A DNA stretch of 64,000 bases from Polycyclovorans sp964425915 (GCA_964425915.1 CAYROO010000008.1:1-64000), one strand, 5' to 3'; shown: positions 43,082-52,352, numbered from the stretch's first letter. The notes: generated by a model from the sequence alone, not told the origin. Program-made: numbers and translations.

Positions 43082-46000
43082 TTACATATTGCGGCGGTAG
43101 CGCCCACCCACCTCGAACAGGGTCTGCGTGATCTGCCCCAGCGAGCAATGTCGCACGGCATCCATCAGCACCTCGAAAGTATTGCCATCGGCCATCACCG
43201 TCTGCCGCAAGCGCTCAAGCACCGCCTCACCTTCGGCAGCGTTGCGCTGCTGGAACTCGGCCAGACGCTGCAACTGCGACTGCTTCTCGTCCTCGGTGGA
43301 ACGCGCCAGCTCGATCTCGAAGGCGGCATCGTCGCCCTTGGGATTGCGGAACGTATTGACCCCAATGATCGGGAGCGAGCCGTCGTGCTTCTTGTGCTCG
43401 TAGTACATCGACTCTTCCTGGATCTTGCCACGCTGGTAGCCGGTTTCCATCGCGCCCAGCACCCCGCCACGATTGGCGATGGCCTCAAACTCCTTGAGCA
43501 CCGCCTCTTCGACCAGGTCGGTCAGCTCGTCGATGATGAAACTGCCTTGCAGCGGATTCTCATTCTTGGCCAGACCGAACTCGCGGTTGATGATCAGCTG
43601 AATGGCCATGGCACGCCGCACCGACTCCTCGGTGGGGGTGGTGATCGCTTCGTCGTAGGCGTTGGTGTGCAGGCTGTTGCAGTTGTCGTAGATCGCCAGC
43701 AAGGCCTGCAGGGTGGTGCGGATATCGTTGAATGACATTTCCTGGGCATGCAGCGAACGGCCCGAGGTCTGCACGTGGTACTTCAGCTTTTGGCTGCGCT
43801 CGTTACCGCCGTACTTATGCTTCATCGCCACCGCCCAGATACGGCGGGCAACCCGACCGATCACCGAGTATTCGGGATCCATCCCGTTGCTGAAGAAGAA
43901 GCTGAGGTTGGGGGCAAACTCGTCAATGTGCATGCCGCGGGCGAGATAGCTCTCGACATAGGTGAACCCGTTGGCCAGGGTGAAGGCAAGCTGGCTGATC
44001 GGGTTCGCCCCGGCCTCGGCGATGTGGTACCCGGAGATCGACACCGAGTAGAAGTTGCGCACCTTGTGTTCGACAAAATACTGCTGGATGTCGCCCATCA
44101 TCTTGAGCGCGAACTCGGTGCTGAAAATACAGGTGTTCTGGCCCTGATCCTCCTTGAGAATATCGGCCTGCACGGTACCGCGCACGGTCGACAGCGCGTA
44201 GGCGCGCAGCTGCGCATACTCCTGGTCATCCGGCGCGCGGCCATTCTTTTCGGTGAACTGGGCGACCTGCTGGTCAATGGCGGTGTTCATGAACATCGCC
44301 AGGATCATCGGCGCCGGACCGTTGATGGTCATCGACACCGAGGTGGTCGGCGCGCACAGGTCGAAGCCCGAGTACAGCACCTTCATGTCCTCCAGCGTGC
44401 AGATCGACACGCCGGAGTTTCCGATCTTGCCGTAGATGTCGGGGCGCGCGCCCGGGTCCCAGCCGTACAGCGTGACCGAATCGAAGGCGGTCGAAAGCCG
44501 GTGTGCCGGCATGCCTTCGGAGACGCGCTTGAAGCGGCGGTTGGTGCGGAAGGCATCGCCTTCGCCGGCGAACATGCGGGTCGGGTCCTCGCCCTCGCGC
44601 TTGAACGGGAACACGCCGGCGGTGAACGGGAAATAACCGGGCAGGTTCTCCTTCATCAGGAAGCGCAGGCGCTCGGCAGCGTCTTCGAAGCGCGGAAGCG
44701 CCACCTTGCGGATCTTGCTACCGGACAGCGAGGTGGTGGTGAGGAGGGTACGGATTTCCTTGTCGCGAATCTTCACGACATGGGCGTCGCCCGAATATTG
44801 CTCGACCACCGTCGGCCACTCGGCCAGCAGGCGACGCGGCCCTGGCAGCAGCTCGCCGTCCTTGGCCTGTTCCAGCGCGGCCAGACGCTCGCCGGCGGCA
44901 TCGTCGCCGAGCAGGCGGCGGCTCAGCGCCAGCGCCTCCCGCTCACGGACCACCTGGCATTGCTGGTCGATGGTCTGATGATAGTCGCGCACCTCGCCGG
45001 CAATCTCGGCGAGGTAGCGCACCCTCTCCGGGGGGACCACTGCGCGGCGGTGGCTGGAGGCCTTGACGCTCACCGGCGCCAGCTTCGAGGGGGCTGGGTT
45101 AAAGCCCTTGTCCTGCAGCGCCGGCAGCAGCGCCTGATACAGGGCGGTGACACCGTCGTCGTTGAAGCGCGCCGCCATGGTGCCAAACACCGGCATGGCA
45201 TCCGGCGATTCCATAAACCGCTCGCGATTGCGCTGGTACTGCTTGCGGACGTCGCGCAGCGCATCCTCGGCGCCCTTGCGGTCGTACTTGTTGATGGCGA
45301 TGAAGTCGGCGAAGTCGAGCATGTCGATCTTCTCCAACTGCGAGGCGGCGCCGAATTCCGGTGTCATCACATACAGCGACACGTCGACGAAGGGCACGAT
45401 GGCGGCGTCGCCCTGGCCGATGCCGGAGGTCTCAACGATGATCAGATCGAAGCCCGACAGCTTGCAGGCGGCCATCACGTCCGGAAGCGCGGCGGAGATT
45501 TCGCTGCCGGTATCCCGGGTGGCCAGCGAGCGCATGTAGATGTTCTCGTGCTCGATGGCATTCATGCGGATGCGGTCGCCCAGCAGGGCGCCGCCGGTGC
45601 GCTTGCGCGAGGGGTCGATGGAGATCACCGCGACGCGCGGCTTGTCGTCCTGGTCCAACCGAAGTCGCAGCACCAGCTCGTCGGTGAGCGAGGACTTGCC
45701 GGCTCCGCCGGTGCCGGTGATCCCGAGGCTGGGGACCGTCAGCTCGGCAGCGGCCTCGCGGATGGCCTGTCGGGTGGCGTCGTCGTAGGCGCCGTTCTCG
45801 ATGGCGCTGATGACCCGCGCCAGCTGCCGCCGGTCACCCGACTGCAGCGCGGCCAGCGCCTCGTCGGCCTTGGGTGCCAGCGCACTGATGTTGTAGTCGG
45901 CGCCGCGAATGACGTCGTCGATCATCCCCTGCAGACCGAGCGTGGCGCCGTCCTCCGGTGAGAACAGCCGCGTCACACCGTAGGCCATCAGGTCTTTGAT

Positions 46001-46345
46001 CTCAGAGGGCACGATGACCCCGCCGCCACCGCCGTAGACCTTAATGTTCTCACCGCCGTTCTCCCGCAGCAGGTCGACGATGTAGCGGAAGAACTCGTTG
46101 TGCCCGCCCTGATAGGACGTGATGGCAATGGCCTGCGCATCCTCCTGAAGCGCCGCATTGACGATTTCGCCTGCCGAGCGGTTGTGACCGAGATGGATGA
46201 CCTCTGCGCCCGAGGACTGCAGGATGCGGCGCATGATGTTGATCGAGGCATCATGGCCATCAAACAACGCGGTGGCGGTCACGAGGCGCACCTTGTGGGC
46301 GGCCTTGTAGGGCTGAGGCTTGGTGATGGCGGCGGGATTGTTCAC
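43082..46345 (-). CDS. icmF: Fused isobutyryl-CoA mutase IcmF (B12-dependent)
   Basis: A 1087-residue adenosylcobalamin mutase with its own G-protein chaperone. In order: the B12 domain (DGHDASINIMRRIL, D-x-H-D base-off motif, about residues 20-160), a MeaB-like GTPase (TGTGGAGKSSLTDEL, about 200-420) and the mutase barrel (about 540-1087). The barrel includes LYGWDPGARPDIYGKIGNSGVS and YSGFDLCAPTTSVSMTINGPAP. It interconverts isobutyryl-CoA and butyryl-CoA; related fused mutases act on pivalyl-CoA, and substrate residues were not resolved. The start is a GTG with AGGAG at seven bases. A palindrome lies just upstream and an AraC regulator is divergent. Confidence 0.95.
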   Translation of the reverse strand: MNNPAAITKPQPYKAAHKVRLVTATALFDGHDASINIMRRILQSSGAEVIHLGHNRSAGEIVNAALQEDAQAIAITSYQGGHNEFFRYIVDLLRENGGENIKVYGGGGGVIVPSEIKDLMAYGVTRLFSPEDGATLGLQGMIDDVIRGADYNISALAPKADEALAALQSGDRRQLARVISAIENGAYDDATRQAIREAAAELTVPSLGITGTGGAGKSSLTDELVLRLRLDQDDKPRVAVISIDPSRKRTGGALLGDRIRMNAIEHENIYMRSLATRDTGSEISAALPDVMAACKLSGFDLIIVETSGIGQGDAAIVPFVDVSLYVMTPEFGAASQLEKIDMLDFADFIAINKYDRKGAEDALRDVRKQYQRNRERFMESPDAMPVFGTMAARFNDDGVTALYQALLPALQDKGFNPAPSKLAPVSVKASSHRRAVVPPERVRYLAEIAGEVRDYHQTIDQQCQVVREREALALSRRLLGDDAAGERLAALEQAKDGELLPGPRRLLAEWPTVVEQYSGDAHVVKIRDKEIRTLLTTTSLSGSKIRKVALPRFEDAAERLRFLMKENLPGYFPFTAGVFPFKREGEDPTRMFAGEGDAFRTNRRFKRVSEGMPAHRLSTAFDSVTLYGWDPGARPDIYGKIGNSGVSICTLEDMKVLYSGFDLCAPTTSVSMTINGPAPMILAMFMNTAIDQQVAQFTEKNGRAPDDQEYAQLRAYALSTVRGTVQADILKEDQGQNTCIFSTEFALKMMGDIQQYFVEHKVRNFYSVSISGYHIAEAGANPISQLAFTLANGFTYVESYLARGMHIDEFAPNLSFFFSNGMDPEYSVIGRVARRIWAVAMKHKYGGNERSQKLKYHVQTSGRSLHAQEMSFNDIRTTLQALLAIYDNCNSLHTNAYDEAITTPTEESVRRAMAIQLIINREFGLAKNENPLQGSFIIDELTDLVEEAVLKEFEAIANRGGVLGAMETGYQRGKIQEESMYYEHKKHDGSLPIIGVNTFRNPKGDDAAFEIELARSTEDEKQSQLQRLAEFQQRNAAEGEAVLERLRQTVMADGNTFEVLMDAVRHCSLGQITQTLFEVGGRYRRNM

Positions 46346-46360
46346 GCGAGACTCCTGGGA

Positions 46361-46374
46361 TTAACCGCGGTTAA
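46361..46374. promoter_or_regulatory. 14-bp palindrome, operator candidate
   Basis: TTAACCGCGGTTAA is perfectly self-complementary and lies 16 bases before the icmF GTG, in the 131-base divergent region shared with an AraC-type regulator gene. Its position over the 5' leader or promoter of icmF suggests a repressor or activator site. AraC proteins usually bind direct repeats, so a TetR/LacI-type regulator encoded elsewhere is also possible. Confidence 0.45.
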
Positions 46375-46476
46375 CCCGTGATTTTAGGCGCTGGGGGTCG
46401 ACGGGCCGATGTCCGACGGGCTTGTGAGCGATGAGCGATTTTGCCATGTTGCACCCTGGTATCTCGGGGGTTTGCC

Positions 46477-47484
46477 ATGGAACGTGACAGTGTCGACATC
46501 GCCTTCGTCCGCGAGGCGCTCGCCGGCATACCGGCCCGCGGTGGCGACCCAGGCGCGCTGCTGCGCGCCGCTGACATTGACCCGGGCCTGCTGGACATCC
46601 CTGGCGGCCGGGTCAGTGCCGCCGCCTTCGGACGGCTGTGGCTGGCCGTGGCGGCCGCGACCGACGACGAGTTCTTTGGCCAGGACCGCCGGCCGATGAA
46701 GGTGGGCAGCTTCGCCACGCTCTGTCACCTGTGCATCCATACCCGCACCCTGCGGCAGGCCCTGCAGCGGGGCATTCGCCTGCTCAACCTGCTGCTGGAC
46801 GACCTGCGGATCGAGCTCCGGGAGACCGACGAAACCGCCGAGGTGGTGATCCACGACCGCCGCCCCAAGGCGGCGGTGTTCGCCCACGAGACCCTGCTGA
46901 TCCTGCTGCAGGGCCTGATCTGCTGGCTGGTAGACCGCCGGGTGCAGATGCTGGCGGCCTGCTTCGCCTACCCGGCGCCGGCCTGGGCGGTGGAGTACCC
47001 GCGCATCTACGCCCGCGACATCCGATTCAACGACGGCCCCACCCGCTTCCACTTCGCCGCGGGCGACCTGCAGGCCCCGGTGGTCCAGACCGAGCGCACC
47101 GTGCGCGAATTCCTGCGGGGGGCGCCGGCCAATTTCATTGTGAAGTATCGCAACCCGCGCAGCCTCAGCAGCCACCTGCGGCGGCGGCTGCGACACGGTC
47201 CGGCCGGGTTTTCCCTGGGCCTGGCCACTGCGGCGGCGGAACTCGGGATCAGCCCGGCGACGCTGCGGCGCCACCTTGAAGCCGAGGGCACCAGCTTCCG
47301 GCTGCTCAAGGATGGCCTGCGGCGTGACCTGGCGATCCGGCTATTGCAGCAGACCCCCGAACGCAGCGTCCCGGACATCGCTATGGCGGCGGGCTTTGCC
47401 GAGCCCAGCGCGTTTCATCGTGCGTTTCAGAAGTGGACCGGGACCACGCCCGGAGACTTTCGCCAGCGGCATCGTCGCATGTGA
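46477..47484 (+). CDS. AraC family transcriptional regulator
   Basis: A 335-residue regulator. An N-terminal arabinose-binding-type sensor domain (about 15-200) is followed by the double helix-turn-helix of HTH_18: AAAELGISPATLRRHLEAEGTS and IAMAAGFAEPSAFHRAFQKWTGTTPGDFR. The ATG at 46477 is preceded by GGGGG. It is divergent from icmF, with only a short control region between them, so it is the prime candidate regulator of the icmF-thiolase unit. OruR/ArgR-like regulators share this architecture. Confidence 0.9.
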   Translation: MERDSVDIAFVREALAGIPARGGDPGALLRAADIDPGLLDIPGGRVSAAAFGRLWLAVAAATDDEFFGQDRRPMKVGSFATLCHLCIHTRTLRQALQRGIRLLNLLLDDLRIELRETDETAEVVIHDRRPKAAVFAHETLLILLQGLICWLVDRRVQMLAACFAYPAPAWAVEYPRIYARDIRFNDGPTRFHFAAGDLQAPVVQTERTVREFLRGAPANFIVKYRNPRSLSSHLRRRLRHGPAGFSLGLATAAAELGISPATLRRHLEAEGTSFRLLKDGLRRDLAIRLLQQTPERSVPDIAMAAGFAEPSAFHRAFQKWTGTTPGDFRQRHRRM

Positions 47485-47583
47485 ATTTTTTATGACACCG
47501 ACCATCACCGACTGGTGCTGCCAGGGTTGGCGGCGCATCCTTCGAGTCCCGGTGCCGCCCAGGCGCCACGCTCGGGGACCGCA

Positions 47584-48201
47584 ATGGAACAACCCACGCC
47601 GCAGGCTCAGGCCGTACTGACCTACTGGTTCGGTGACGACCGTCAAGCCGATCCTCGGCAGCTCGCCGAGATCTACAGCTCGCGATGGTTTGGTGCCACC
47701 GCGGAAACCGATGCCGACATTCGGCAGCGCTTCGGCGACCTGCGCGAGCAGGCCTTGATGGGGGGTCTTTTCAGCTGGACCCGCTCGCCGCTGGGACGAC
47801 TGGCGTTGATCCTGCTGGTCGACCAGTTCTCGCGCAATCTGTACCGCAATGACCGCCGCGCATTTCTGCACGACCGCCTGGCATTGGACTGGGCCCAGGG
47901 GGGCATTGCGCTGGCGATGGACCAGCGCCTCACGCCGCTGGAACGCGTGTTCTTCTATCTGCCGCTGGAACACTCCGAACATCTCGACGACCAGTTGGAG
48001 TGCCTGACCTTGATGCAGCAGCTGTGCGACGAGGTGCCCGCCGAGCAGCGCGGCCTGTTTGAAAACTTCAGCAACTACGCGCAGCGGCATCTCGAGATCA
48101 TCGAACGCTTCGGCCGCTTCCCACACCGCAATGCGGTGCTGGACCGGGTGCCGACGCCGGCCGAAGCCGCCTTCCTGCGACAGCCGGGCAGCCACTTCTA
48201 G
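47584..48201 (+). CDS. DUF924 family protein
   Basis: A 205-residue helical protein with TPR-like folding in the DUF924 family. Signature segments are VLTYWFGDD, PLGRLALILLVDQFSRNLYRNDRRAF and ERVFFYLPLEHSE. Function unknown. The ATG at 47584 was preferred because conservation begins there. A 99-base gap from the AraC gene shows nothing recognisable. Confidence 0.85.
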   Translation: MEQPTPQAQAVLTYWFGDDRQADPRQLAEIYSSRWFGATAETDADIRQRFGDLREQALMGGLFSWTRSPLGRLALILLVDQFSRNLYRNDRRAFLHDRLALDWAQGGIALAMDQRLTPLERVFFYLPLEHSEHLDDQLECLTLMQQLCDEVPAEQRGLFENFSNYAQRHLEIIERFGRFPHRNAVLDRVPTPAEAAFLRQPGSHF

Positions 48202-48236
48202 GGCCGTTATTCACGCCCGGGACGTACACTGATGCG

Positions 48237-49382
48237 GTGAGCACCCCTGTCACCGCCGCCCATGACCGTCTCGATGCCCTGCTGAACGCGGCGGTGGATG
48301 CCATCGTGCTGATCGATCCGCGCGGACGCATCACCCGCTTCAACCGCGCTGCCGAGTCGCTGTTCGGATACCGCGCCGCGGAGGTGCTGGGCGAGAACGT
48401 CCGGCTGCTGATGCCGGCGCCCTATCGGGCCGAGCACGACGGCTACATCGCGCGCTATCTCAACACCGGTGAGCAGCGCATCATCGGCATCGGCCGCGAA
48501 GTGACGGCCTGCCGGCGGGATGGCTCACAGGTGCCCATCGAGCTGTCGGTGGGCGAGTTTCGCAGCGGCGACGAGCACGGGTTCGTCGGCATCCTGCGTG
48601 ATGTCAGTGCCTTGCATGCGGCCACGCGGGAAGCCGAGGATCTGCGTGAACGCCTGGCGCATGCCGGTCGACTCGGCTTGATGGGCGAGATGGTCAGCGG
48701 CATCGCCCACGAGGTGAACCAGCCCCTCACGGCGATCCACAATTACGCCAGCGCCTGCCGCCGCATGCTGCAGCAGGGCCAAACCCCGCCAGGCGCACTG
48801 ATCGAGGTCCTCGACAAGATCGCGCGACAGGCTGAACGCGCCGGCCAGGTGATTCGGGGACTGCGCAGTCTGGTGCGCCGCGGCGATGCCACGCGCGACC
48901 GGCTATCGGTCAATGCGCTGGTCGAGGAGGTCAGCCGGTTGGTGGAACTGGACCTGCGCGGCATGCCGCAACGTCTGGTCCTGGCGCTGACGCCAGACCT
49001 GCCGATGGTGCAGGTTGACGGGGTGCAGATCCAGCAGGTGCTGATGAACCTGATGCGCAATGGGCTTGAGGCGATGCGCGAACGCGGCGTCGGCGATGTG
49101 CTGCGGGTGACCAGCCGCCGGGGCGCGGACCATGCGGTTGAACTGGTGGTCCGTGATCAGGGCCCCGGCCTGGACGACACCGTGCTTGCCCGCCTGTTCG
49201 AACCCTTCGTCACCACCAAGCCCCAGGGCATGGGCCTGGGCCTGTCGATCTGCAAGTCGATCATGCAGGCACATGGTGGCGACCTGACCTATCAACCGGC
49301 GGCGGGCGGTGGCGCTGAGTTCACCTTGCGGCTGCCGGCGAGCATGGATGACGTGGATCCGGAGGAGGAGGCGCGCGGATGA
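48237..49382 (+). CDS. fixL: Haem-PAS oxygen sensor histidine kinase FixL
   Basis: A 381-residue kinase: one PAS domain (about 8-128), a dimerisation helix with the phospho-acceptor His158 in IAHEVNQPLTAIHNY, and an ATPase domain (MRNGLEAM, RDQGPGLDD, TTKPQGMGLGLSI). The PAS domain keeps the FixL haem pocket: H67 in AEHDGYIARY aligns with the proximal haem ligand of Bradyrhizobium FixL, and R73 and R87 (in IIGIGR) with its signalling arginines. No membrane segment is present, so it is a soluble FixL. GTG start; ATGA overlap with fixJ. Oxygen-inhibited autophosphorylation is expected. Confidence 0.9.
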   Translation: MSTPVTAAHDRLDALLNAAVDAIVLIDPRGRITRFNRAAESLFGYRAAEVLGENVRLLMPAPYRAEHDGYIARYLNTGEQRIIGIGREVTACRRDGSQVPIELSVGEFRSGDEHGFVGILRDVSALHAATREAEDLRERLAHAGRLGLMGEMVSGIAHEVNQPLTAIHNYASACRRMLQQGQTPPGALIEVLDKIARQAERAGQVIRGLRSLVRRGDATRDRLSVNALVEEVSRLVELDLRGMPQRLVLALTPDLPMVQVDGVQIQQVLMNLMRNGLEAMRERGVGDVLRVTSRRGADHAVELVVRDQGPGLDDTVLARLFEPFVTTKPQGMGLGLSICKSIMQAHGGDLTYQPAAGGGAEFTLRLPASMDDVDPEEEARG

Positions 49383-49999
49383 GCGAAGGAATCGTCTTCA
49401 TCGTCGATGACGAGGAACCGGTGCGCGACAGCATCGCACTGTTGCTGCAGTCGGTCGGCATTGCCAGCCAGGGCTTCGCCCACGCCCAGGCCTTCCTCGA
49501 CAGCTACCAAACCCACCAGCCGGGGTGCCTGTTGCTGGATGTGCGCATGCCGCGCATGAGCGGCCTTGAACTGCAGCACCTGCTCAACCGCCGTGGCTGG
49601 GCGCTGCCGGTGATCTTCATCACGGGCCACGGTGACGTGCCCATGGCGGTGGAAGCCATGCGCGAGGGCGCGCTGGATTTCCTGCAGAAGCCGTTCAATG
49701 ACGACGAGCTGATCCGCCGCGTCCAGAAGGCCTTGCGCCACGATGCCGAGCTGCGCAGCCGGGTGGGCGACCGCCACAGCCATCAGCAACGACTGGACAG
49801 CCTCACCCCGCGCGAACGGGAGGTTGCCGGCCGCATCGTCGAAGGCCAGGCCAACAAGGTCATCGCGCTGGAGCTGGGGCTGTCCGAGCGCACCGTCGAG
49901 CTGCACCGGGCTCGGGTGATGCAGAAAATGGGCGTGCGCGGTCTCGCCCAGCTGGTACAGCTGTGGCTCCTGTTGACGCCCGATCAGCCGCCCAGCTGA
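49379..49999 (+). CDS. fixJ: FixJ-type response regulator
   Basis: A 206-residue response regulator. The receiver domain has the acidic pair (VDDEE), phospho-acceptor D54 in LLLDVRMP and Lys in LQKPFND. The C-terminal LuxR/GerE helix-turn-helix reads LTPREREVAGRIVEGQANKVIALELGLSERTVELHRARVMQKMG. It is coupled to fixL by a four-base overlap. Its 3' end overlaps the convergent metallo-hydrolase gene by 16 bases. It probably activates fnr/fixK-like and cbb3 genes under low oxygen. Confidence 0.93.
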   Translation: MSEGIVFIVDDEEPVRDSIALLLQSVGIASQGFAHAQAFLDSYQTHQPGCLLLDVRMPRMSGLELQHLLNRRGWALPVIFITGHGDVPMAVEAMREGALDFLQKPFNDDELIRRVQKALRHDAELRSRVGDRHSHQQRLDSLTPREREVAGRIVEGQANKVIALELGLSERTVELHRARVMQKMGVRGLAQLVQLWLLLTPDQPPS

Positions 50000-50847
50000 T
50001 TGAGCGGCAGGCGCAGGTACTGCACCCCGTTGTCATCGGCCGGCGGCAGCTGCCCGCCGCGGATGTTGACCTGCAGCGAGGGCAGGATCAGGCGCGGCAC
50101 CGCCAGCGCGCGGTCACGCTCGGCACGCCGCCGTACGAATTGCGCCTCGCTGACACCGTCGTGGATCCATAGATTGTCACGCCGCTGTGCGCCCACGGTG
50201 GTTTCCCAGCAGGGCGCCCGACCGCCGGGCGGATAGTCATGGCAGAGGAACATGCGCGTCGATTCTGGCAGCGAAAGCAGTCGTCGCATCGAGCGGTAGA
50301 GTGCGTGCGCATCGCCACCCGGAAAGTCCGCACGCGCCGTCCCATAGTCCGGCATGAACAGGGTGTCCCCGACGAAGACGGTGTCGCCGGCGAGATAACT
50401 GACACAGGCCGGTGTGTGCCCTGGGGTATGCCAGACCTGCACCGACAGCTCGCCGAGCTGGAAGCGCGCGCCCTCCTCGAACAGCCGGTCGAAACCGTCG
50501 TCGGACAGGGCCTGGGGTGACAGTGCGAACAGCGCGCCGAATCGCTGTTGCACCTCCCGAATCCGAGCACCGATACCGATACGCCCGCCCAGTTGCGCCC
50601 GCAACCAAGCCGCCGCCGACAGGTGATCGGCATGGGCGTGCGTTTCCAGGATCCATTCGACCCGCAAGCCCTCCTGGACCACATACTCGGCGATGCGGCG
50701 GGCCGACACGGTGTCGGTGCGCGCCGCATCCGGGTCATAGTCGAGAACCGGGTCGACGATGGCGCAGGCCGGACTCATGGGGTCCCGCAGCACATAGCTG
50801 ATGGTGAACGTGGCGGGGTCGTAGAACGCTTCGACGTGGGGTTTCAT
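49984..50847 (-). CDS. Metallo-beta-lactamase fold persulfide dioxygenase-like protein
   Basis: A 287-residue protein with the metal motif THAHADH in LETHAHADHLSAA and further ligands in HTPGHTPACVSY and VGDTLFMPDYG, the ETHE1/Blh pattern with one mononuclear iron. Such enzymes oxidise glutathione persulfide to sulfite during sulfide detoxification. An Fnr box lies 55 bases upstream of its ATG, and GGAG precedes the start. Sulfide inhibits cytochrome oxidases, so control together with cbb3 genes makes sense, though this link is inference. Confidence 0.85.
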   Translation of the reverse strand: MKPHVEAFYDPATFTISYVLRDPMSPACAIVDPVLDYDPDAARTDTVSARRIAEYVVQEGLRVEWILETHAHADHLSAAAWLRAQLGGRIGIGARIREVQQRFGALFALSPQALSDDGFDRLFEEGARFQLGELSVQVWHTPGHTPACVSYLAGDTVFVGDTLFMPDYGTARADFPGGDAHALYRSMRRLLSLPESTRMFLCHDYPPGGRAPCWETTVGAQRRDNLWIHDGVSEAQFVRRRAERDRALAVPRLILPSLQVNIRGGQLPPADDNGVQYLRLPLNQLGG

Positions 50848-50901
50848 CGCGTCACTCCAGTAATGGCGCCCCCAGTATCGACACGCCCCTTGTCACCCGC
50901 A

Positions 50902-50915
50902 TTGATCTGCGTCAA
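50902..50915. promoter_or_regulatory. Fnr/Anr box between persulfide dioxygenase and fnr genes
   Basis: TTGATCTGCGTCAA matches the Fnr consensus TTGAT-N4-ATCAA at nine of ten specified positions. It is 55 bases from the ATG of the leftward metallo-hydrolase gene, about the same distance as the other three boxes in this window from their genes. It is 112 bases from the chosen fnr start, so it could also serve fnr autoregulation. Confidence 0.7.
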
Positions 50916-51026
50916 CGGTGGCGCGCTGCGCCATACGTAGAAGCCGCAAGGCACCTGCGGTATCTGCGACTGCCGCGCGGGTACGCGATGGCCGATCCTG
51001 CCATCACCCTGGAACTGGAGCCGAAC

Positions 51027-51764
51027 ATGGCCTTCGATCTCGCCCCCGCCCCCCGCCTTGCCCCCGACTGCGGGCACTGCCCGGTGCCCAATTGCCTGGG
51101 CAAACAACCGGATGTCAGCCCGCGCTGGCAGGCCACCATGCGGCAGATGCCACCCCAGCTCCCGGGGGCTGCTCCGCTGCAACATGCCGGCGAAGCGATC
51201 ACCACGGTGCTGTCGGTGCGGGCCGGATGCGTCAAGACCTATACGGTCGACCGCGATGGCAATGAGCATATCCGCGCTTTTCACTTCCCGGGGGACCTGA
51301 TCGGCCTCGACGCCCTGGGGGGCAGCACCACGGTGGCGGCGGTGGCCGCCGTGGGTGGCGCCCAGCTCTGCGGCACCGACGCGCGGCTGCTGCAGCAGCA
51401 ACTTCCCCAGGATGCCGCCCTGGCGCATCACCTGTTCCGCCAGACGCAACGTGAACTGCGGCTGGCCCAGTCTTTCTCCGGCGATTTCACCGCCGATCAA
51501 CGGGTGGCCGCATTTCTGCTGCACCTGCGCGAGCGCTTGGGCCAGGGCGACCTGCTGCGGCTACCGATGACCCGCCGCGAGATCGGGAGCTACCTGCGAC
51601 TGGCCACGGAAACGGTCTGCCGCGTCCTGGCGCGCTTTGAATCGCGGGGGTGGCTGCGGCTGCGCGACAAGCGCATCCAACTGTTGCAAGCGGCGGCCCT
51701 GTCCGAGCTGGCAGCCGCGGTGGAAGCGCCTGTTTCCGCCAACCCCTTGCGCGCCGCCGCCTGA
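51027..51764 (+). CDS. Fnr/Anr family oxygen-responsive regulator
   Basis: A 245-residue CRP/FNR regulator. Four cysteines fit a [4Fe-4S] cluster: C15, C18 and C23 in CGHCPVPNC, and C115 in AQLCGTD. The first group is C-x2-C-x4-C, one residue shorter than E. coli FNR or Anr (x2, x5). The cNMP-like domain is followed by the HTH (MTRREIGSYLRLATETVCRVLARFESRGWLRL), whose E-x3-R recognition residues suit TTGAT half-sites. The ATG at 51027 has GGAG at six bases; an earlier ATG at 50988 is possible. It corresponds in position to anr in Pseudomonas. Confidence 0.9.
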   Translation: MAFDLAPAPRLAPDCGHCPVPNCLGKQPDVSPRWQATMRQMPPQLPGAAPLQHAGEAITTVLSVRAGCVKTYTVDRDGNEHIRAFHFPGDLIGLDALGGSTTVAAVAAVGGAQLCGTDARLLQQQLPQDAALAHHLFRQTQRELRLAQSFSGDFTADQRVAAFLLHLRERLGQGDLLRLPMTRREIGSYLRLATETVCRVLARFESRGWLRLRDKRIQLLQAAALSELAAAVEAPVSANPLRAAA

Positions 51765-51773
51765 GCGCCGCTA

Positions 51774-52352
51774 TCACGCGTCAACGGCGATTTCGGCGTC
51801 GTCGCGGTCGAGCAGTCGCCCCAGCCGATACAGCGCCGCTGCCTGGGCGCTGGCATTGACGCCGCCGGCGCCGTCGGCGCGGTCTGCGCCCCGGCCCAGC
51901 AGCAACACCCGCGCCCCGGTGACACACTCCAGCGGCCAGGCTTCGAGCTGCGCCAGTCGATCCCGCCGGGCTGCGTCGCGCCAGGGCCTGAACCGCGGAT
52001 CACTGACCTGCATCTGGACGGGCGCCCACTGCTGCAGCGCTTGCGCCGCAGGCCCCTCGCCGGCGACGCCGCCATCCCAGCGCTCGGGGCATCGCAGCAG
52101 CTCCGCCCACAGCAAGGATTCCCCCGACGCCCCCTCCACCGCGAAACTGCCATCGTGCTGTTGTCGCAGCAGCAGCAGCTCGCGCGCCACCCACGGCGCG
52201 GCCCAGGCGCGCAGCAGCGCGTTCAGCCAGACCGAACGCGGCGCGCCCTCACGATGCGCCAGTACGGCCGACATCAGCGGCTGCTGCAGGGTGAGTGGCA
52301 AGGGGACGCTCATGGCGGCCGTGGTCAGTGCCAGGGGCGCAAAGACACGCAC
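51774..52352 (-). CDS. Uncharacterised protein of the hemN-fnr interval
   Basis: A 192-residue protein I do not recognise. It probably starts at the GTG overlapping the hemN stop (TAGTG), giving a hydrophobic leader (RVFAPLALTTAAMSVPLPL) that could be a signal peptide; an ATG at 52313 is the alternative. The body is helical and rich in Leu, Ala, Arg and Trp. In Pseudomonas an uncharacterised gene occupies the same place between hemN and anr, which argues that it is a real gene. It converges on fnr with nine bases between stops. Confidence 0.6.
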   Translation of the reverse strand: MRVFAPLALTTAAMSVPLPLTLQQPLMSAVLAHREGAPRSVWLNALLRAWAAPWVARELLLLRQQHDGSFAVEGASGESLLWAELLRCPERWDGGVAGEGPAAQALQQWAPVQMQVSDPRFRPWRDAARRDRLAQLEAWPLECVTGARVLLLGRGADRADGAGGVNASAQAAALYRLGRLLDRDDAEIAVDA

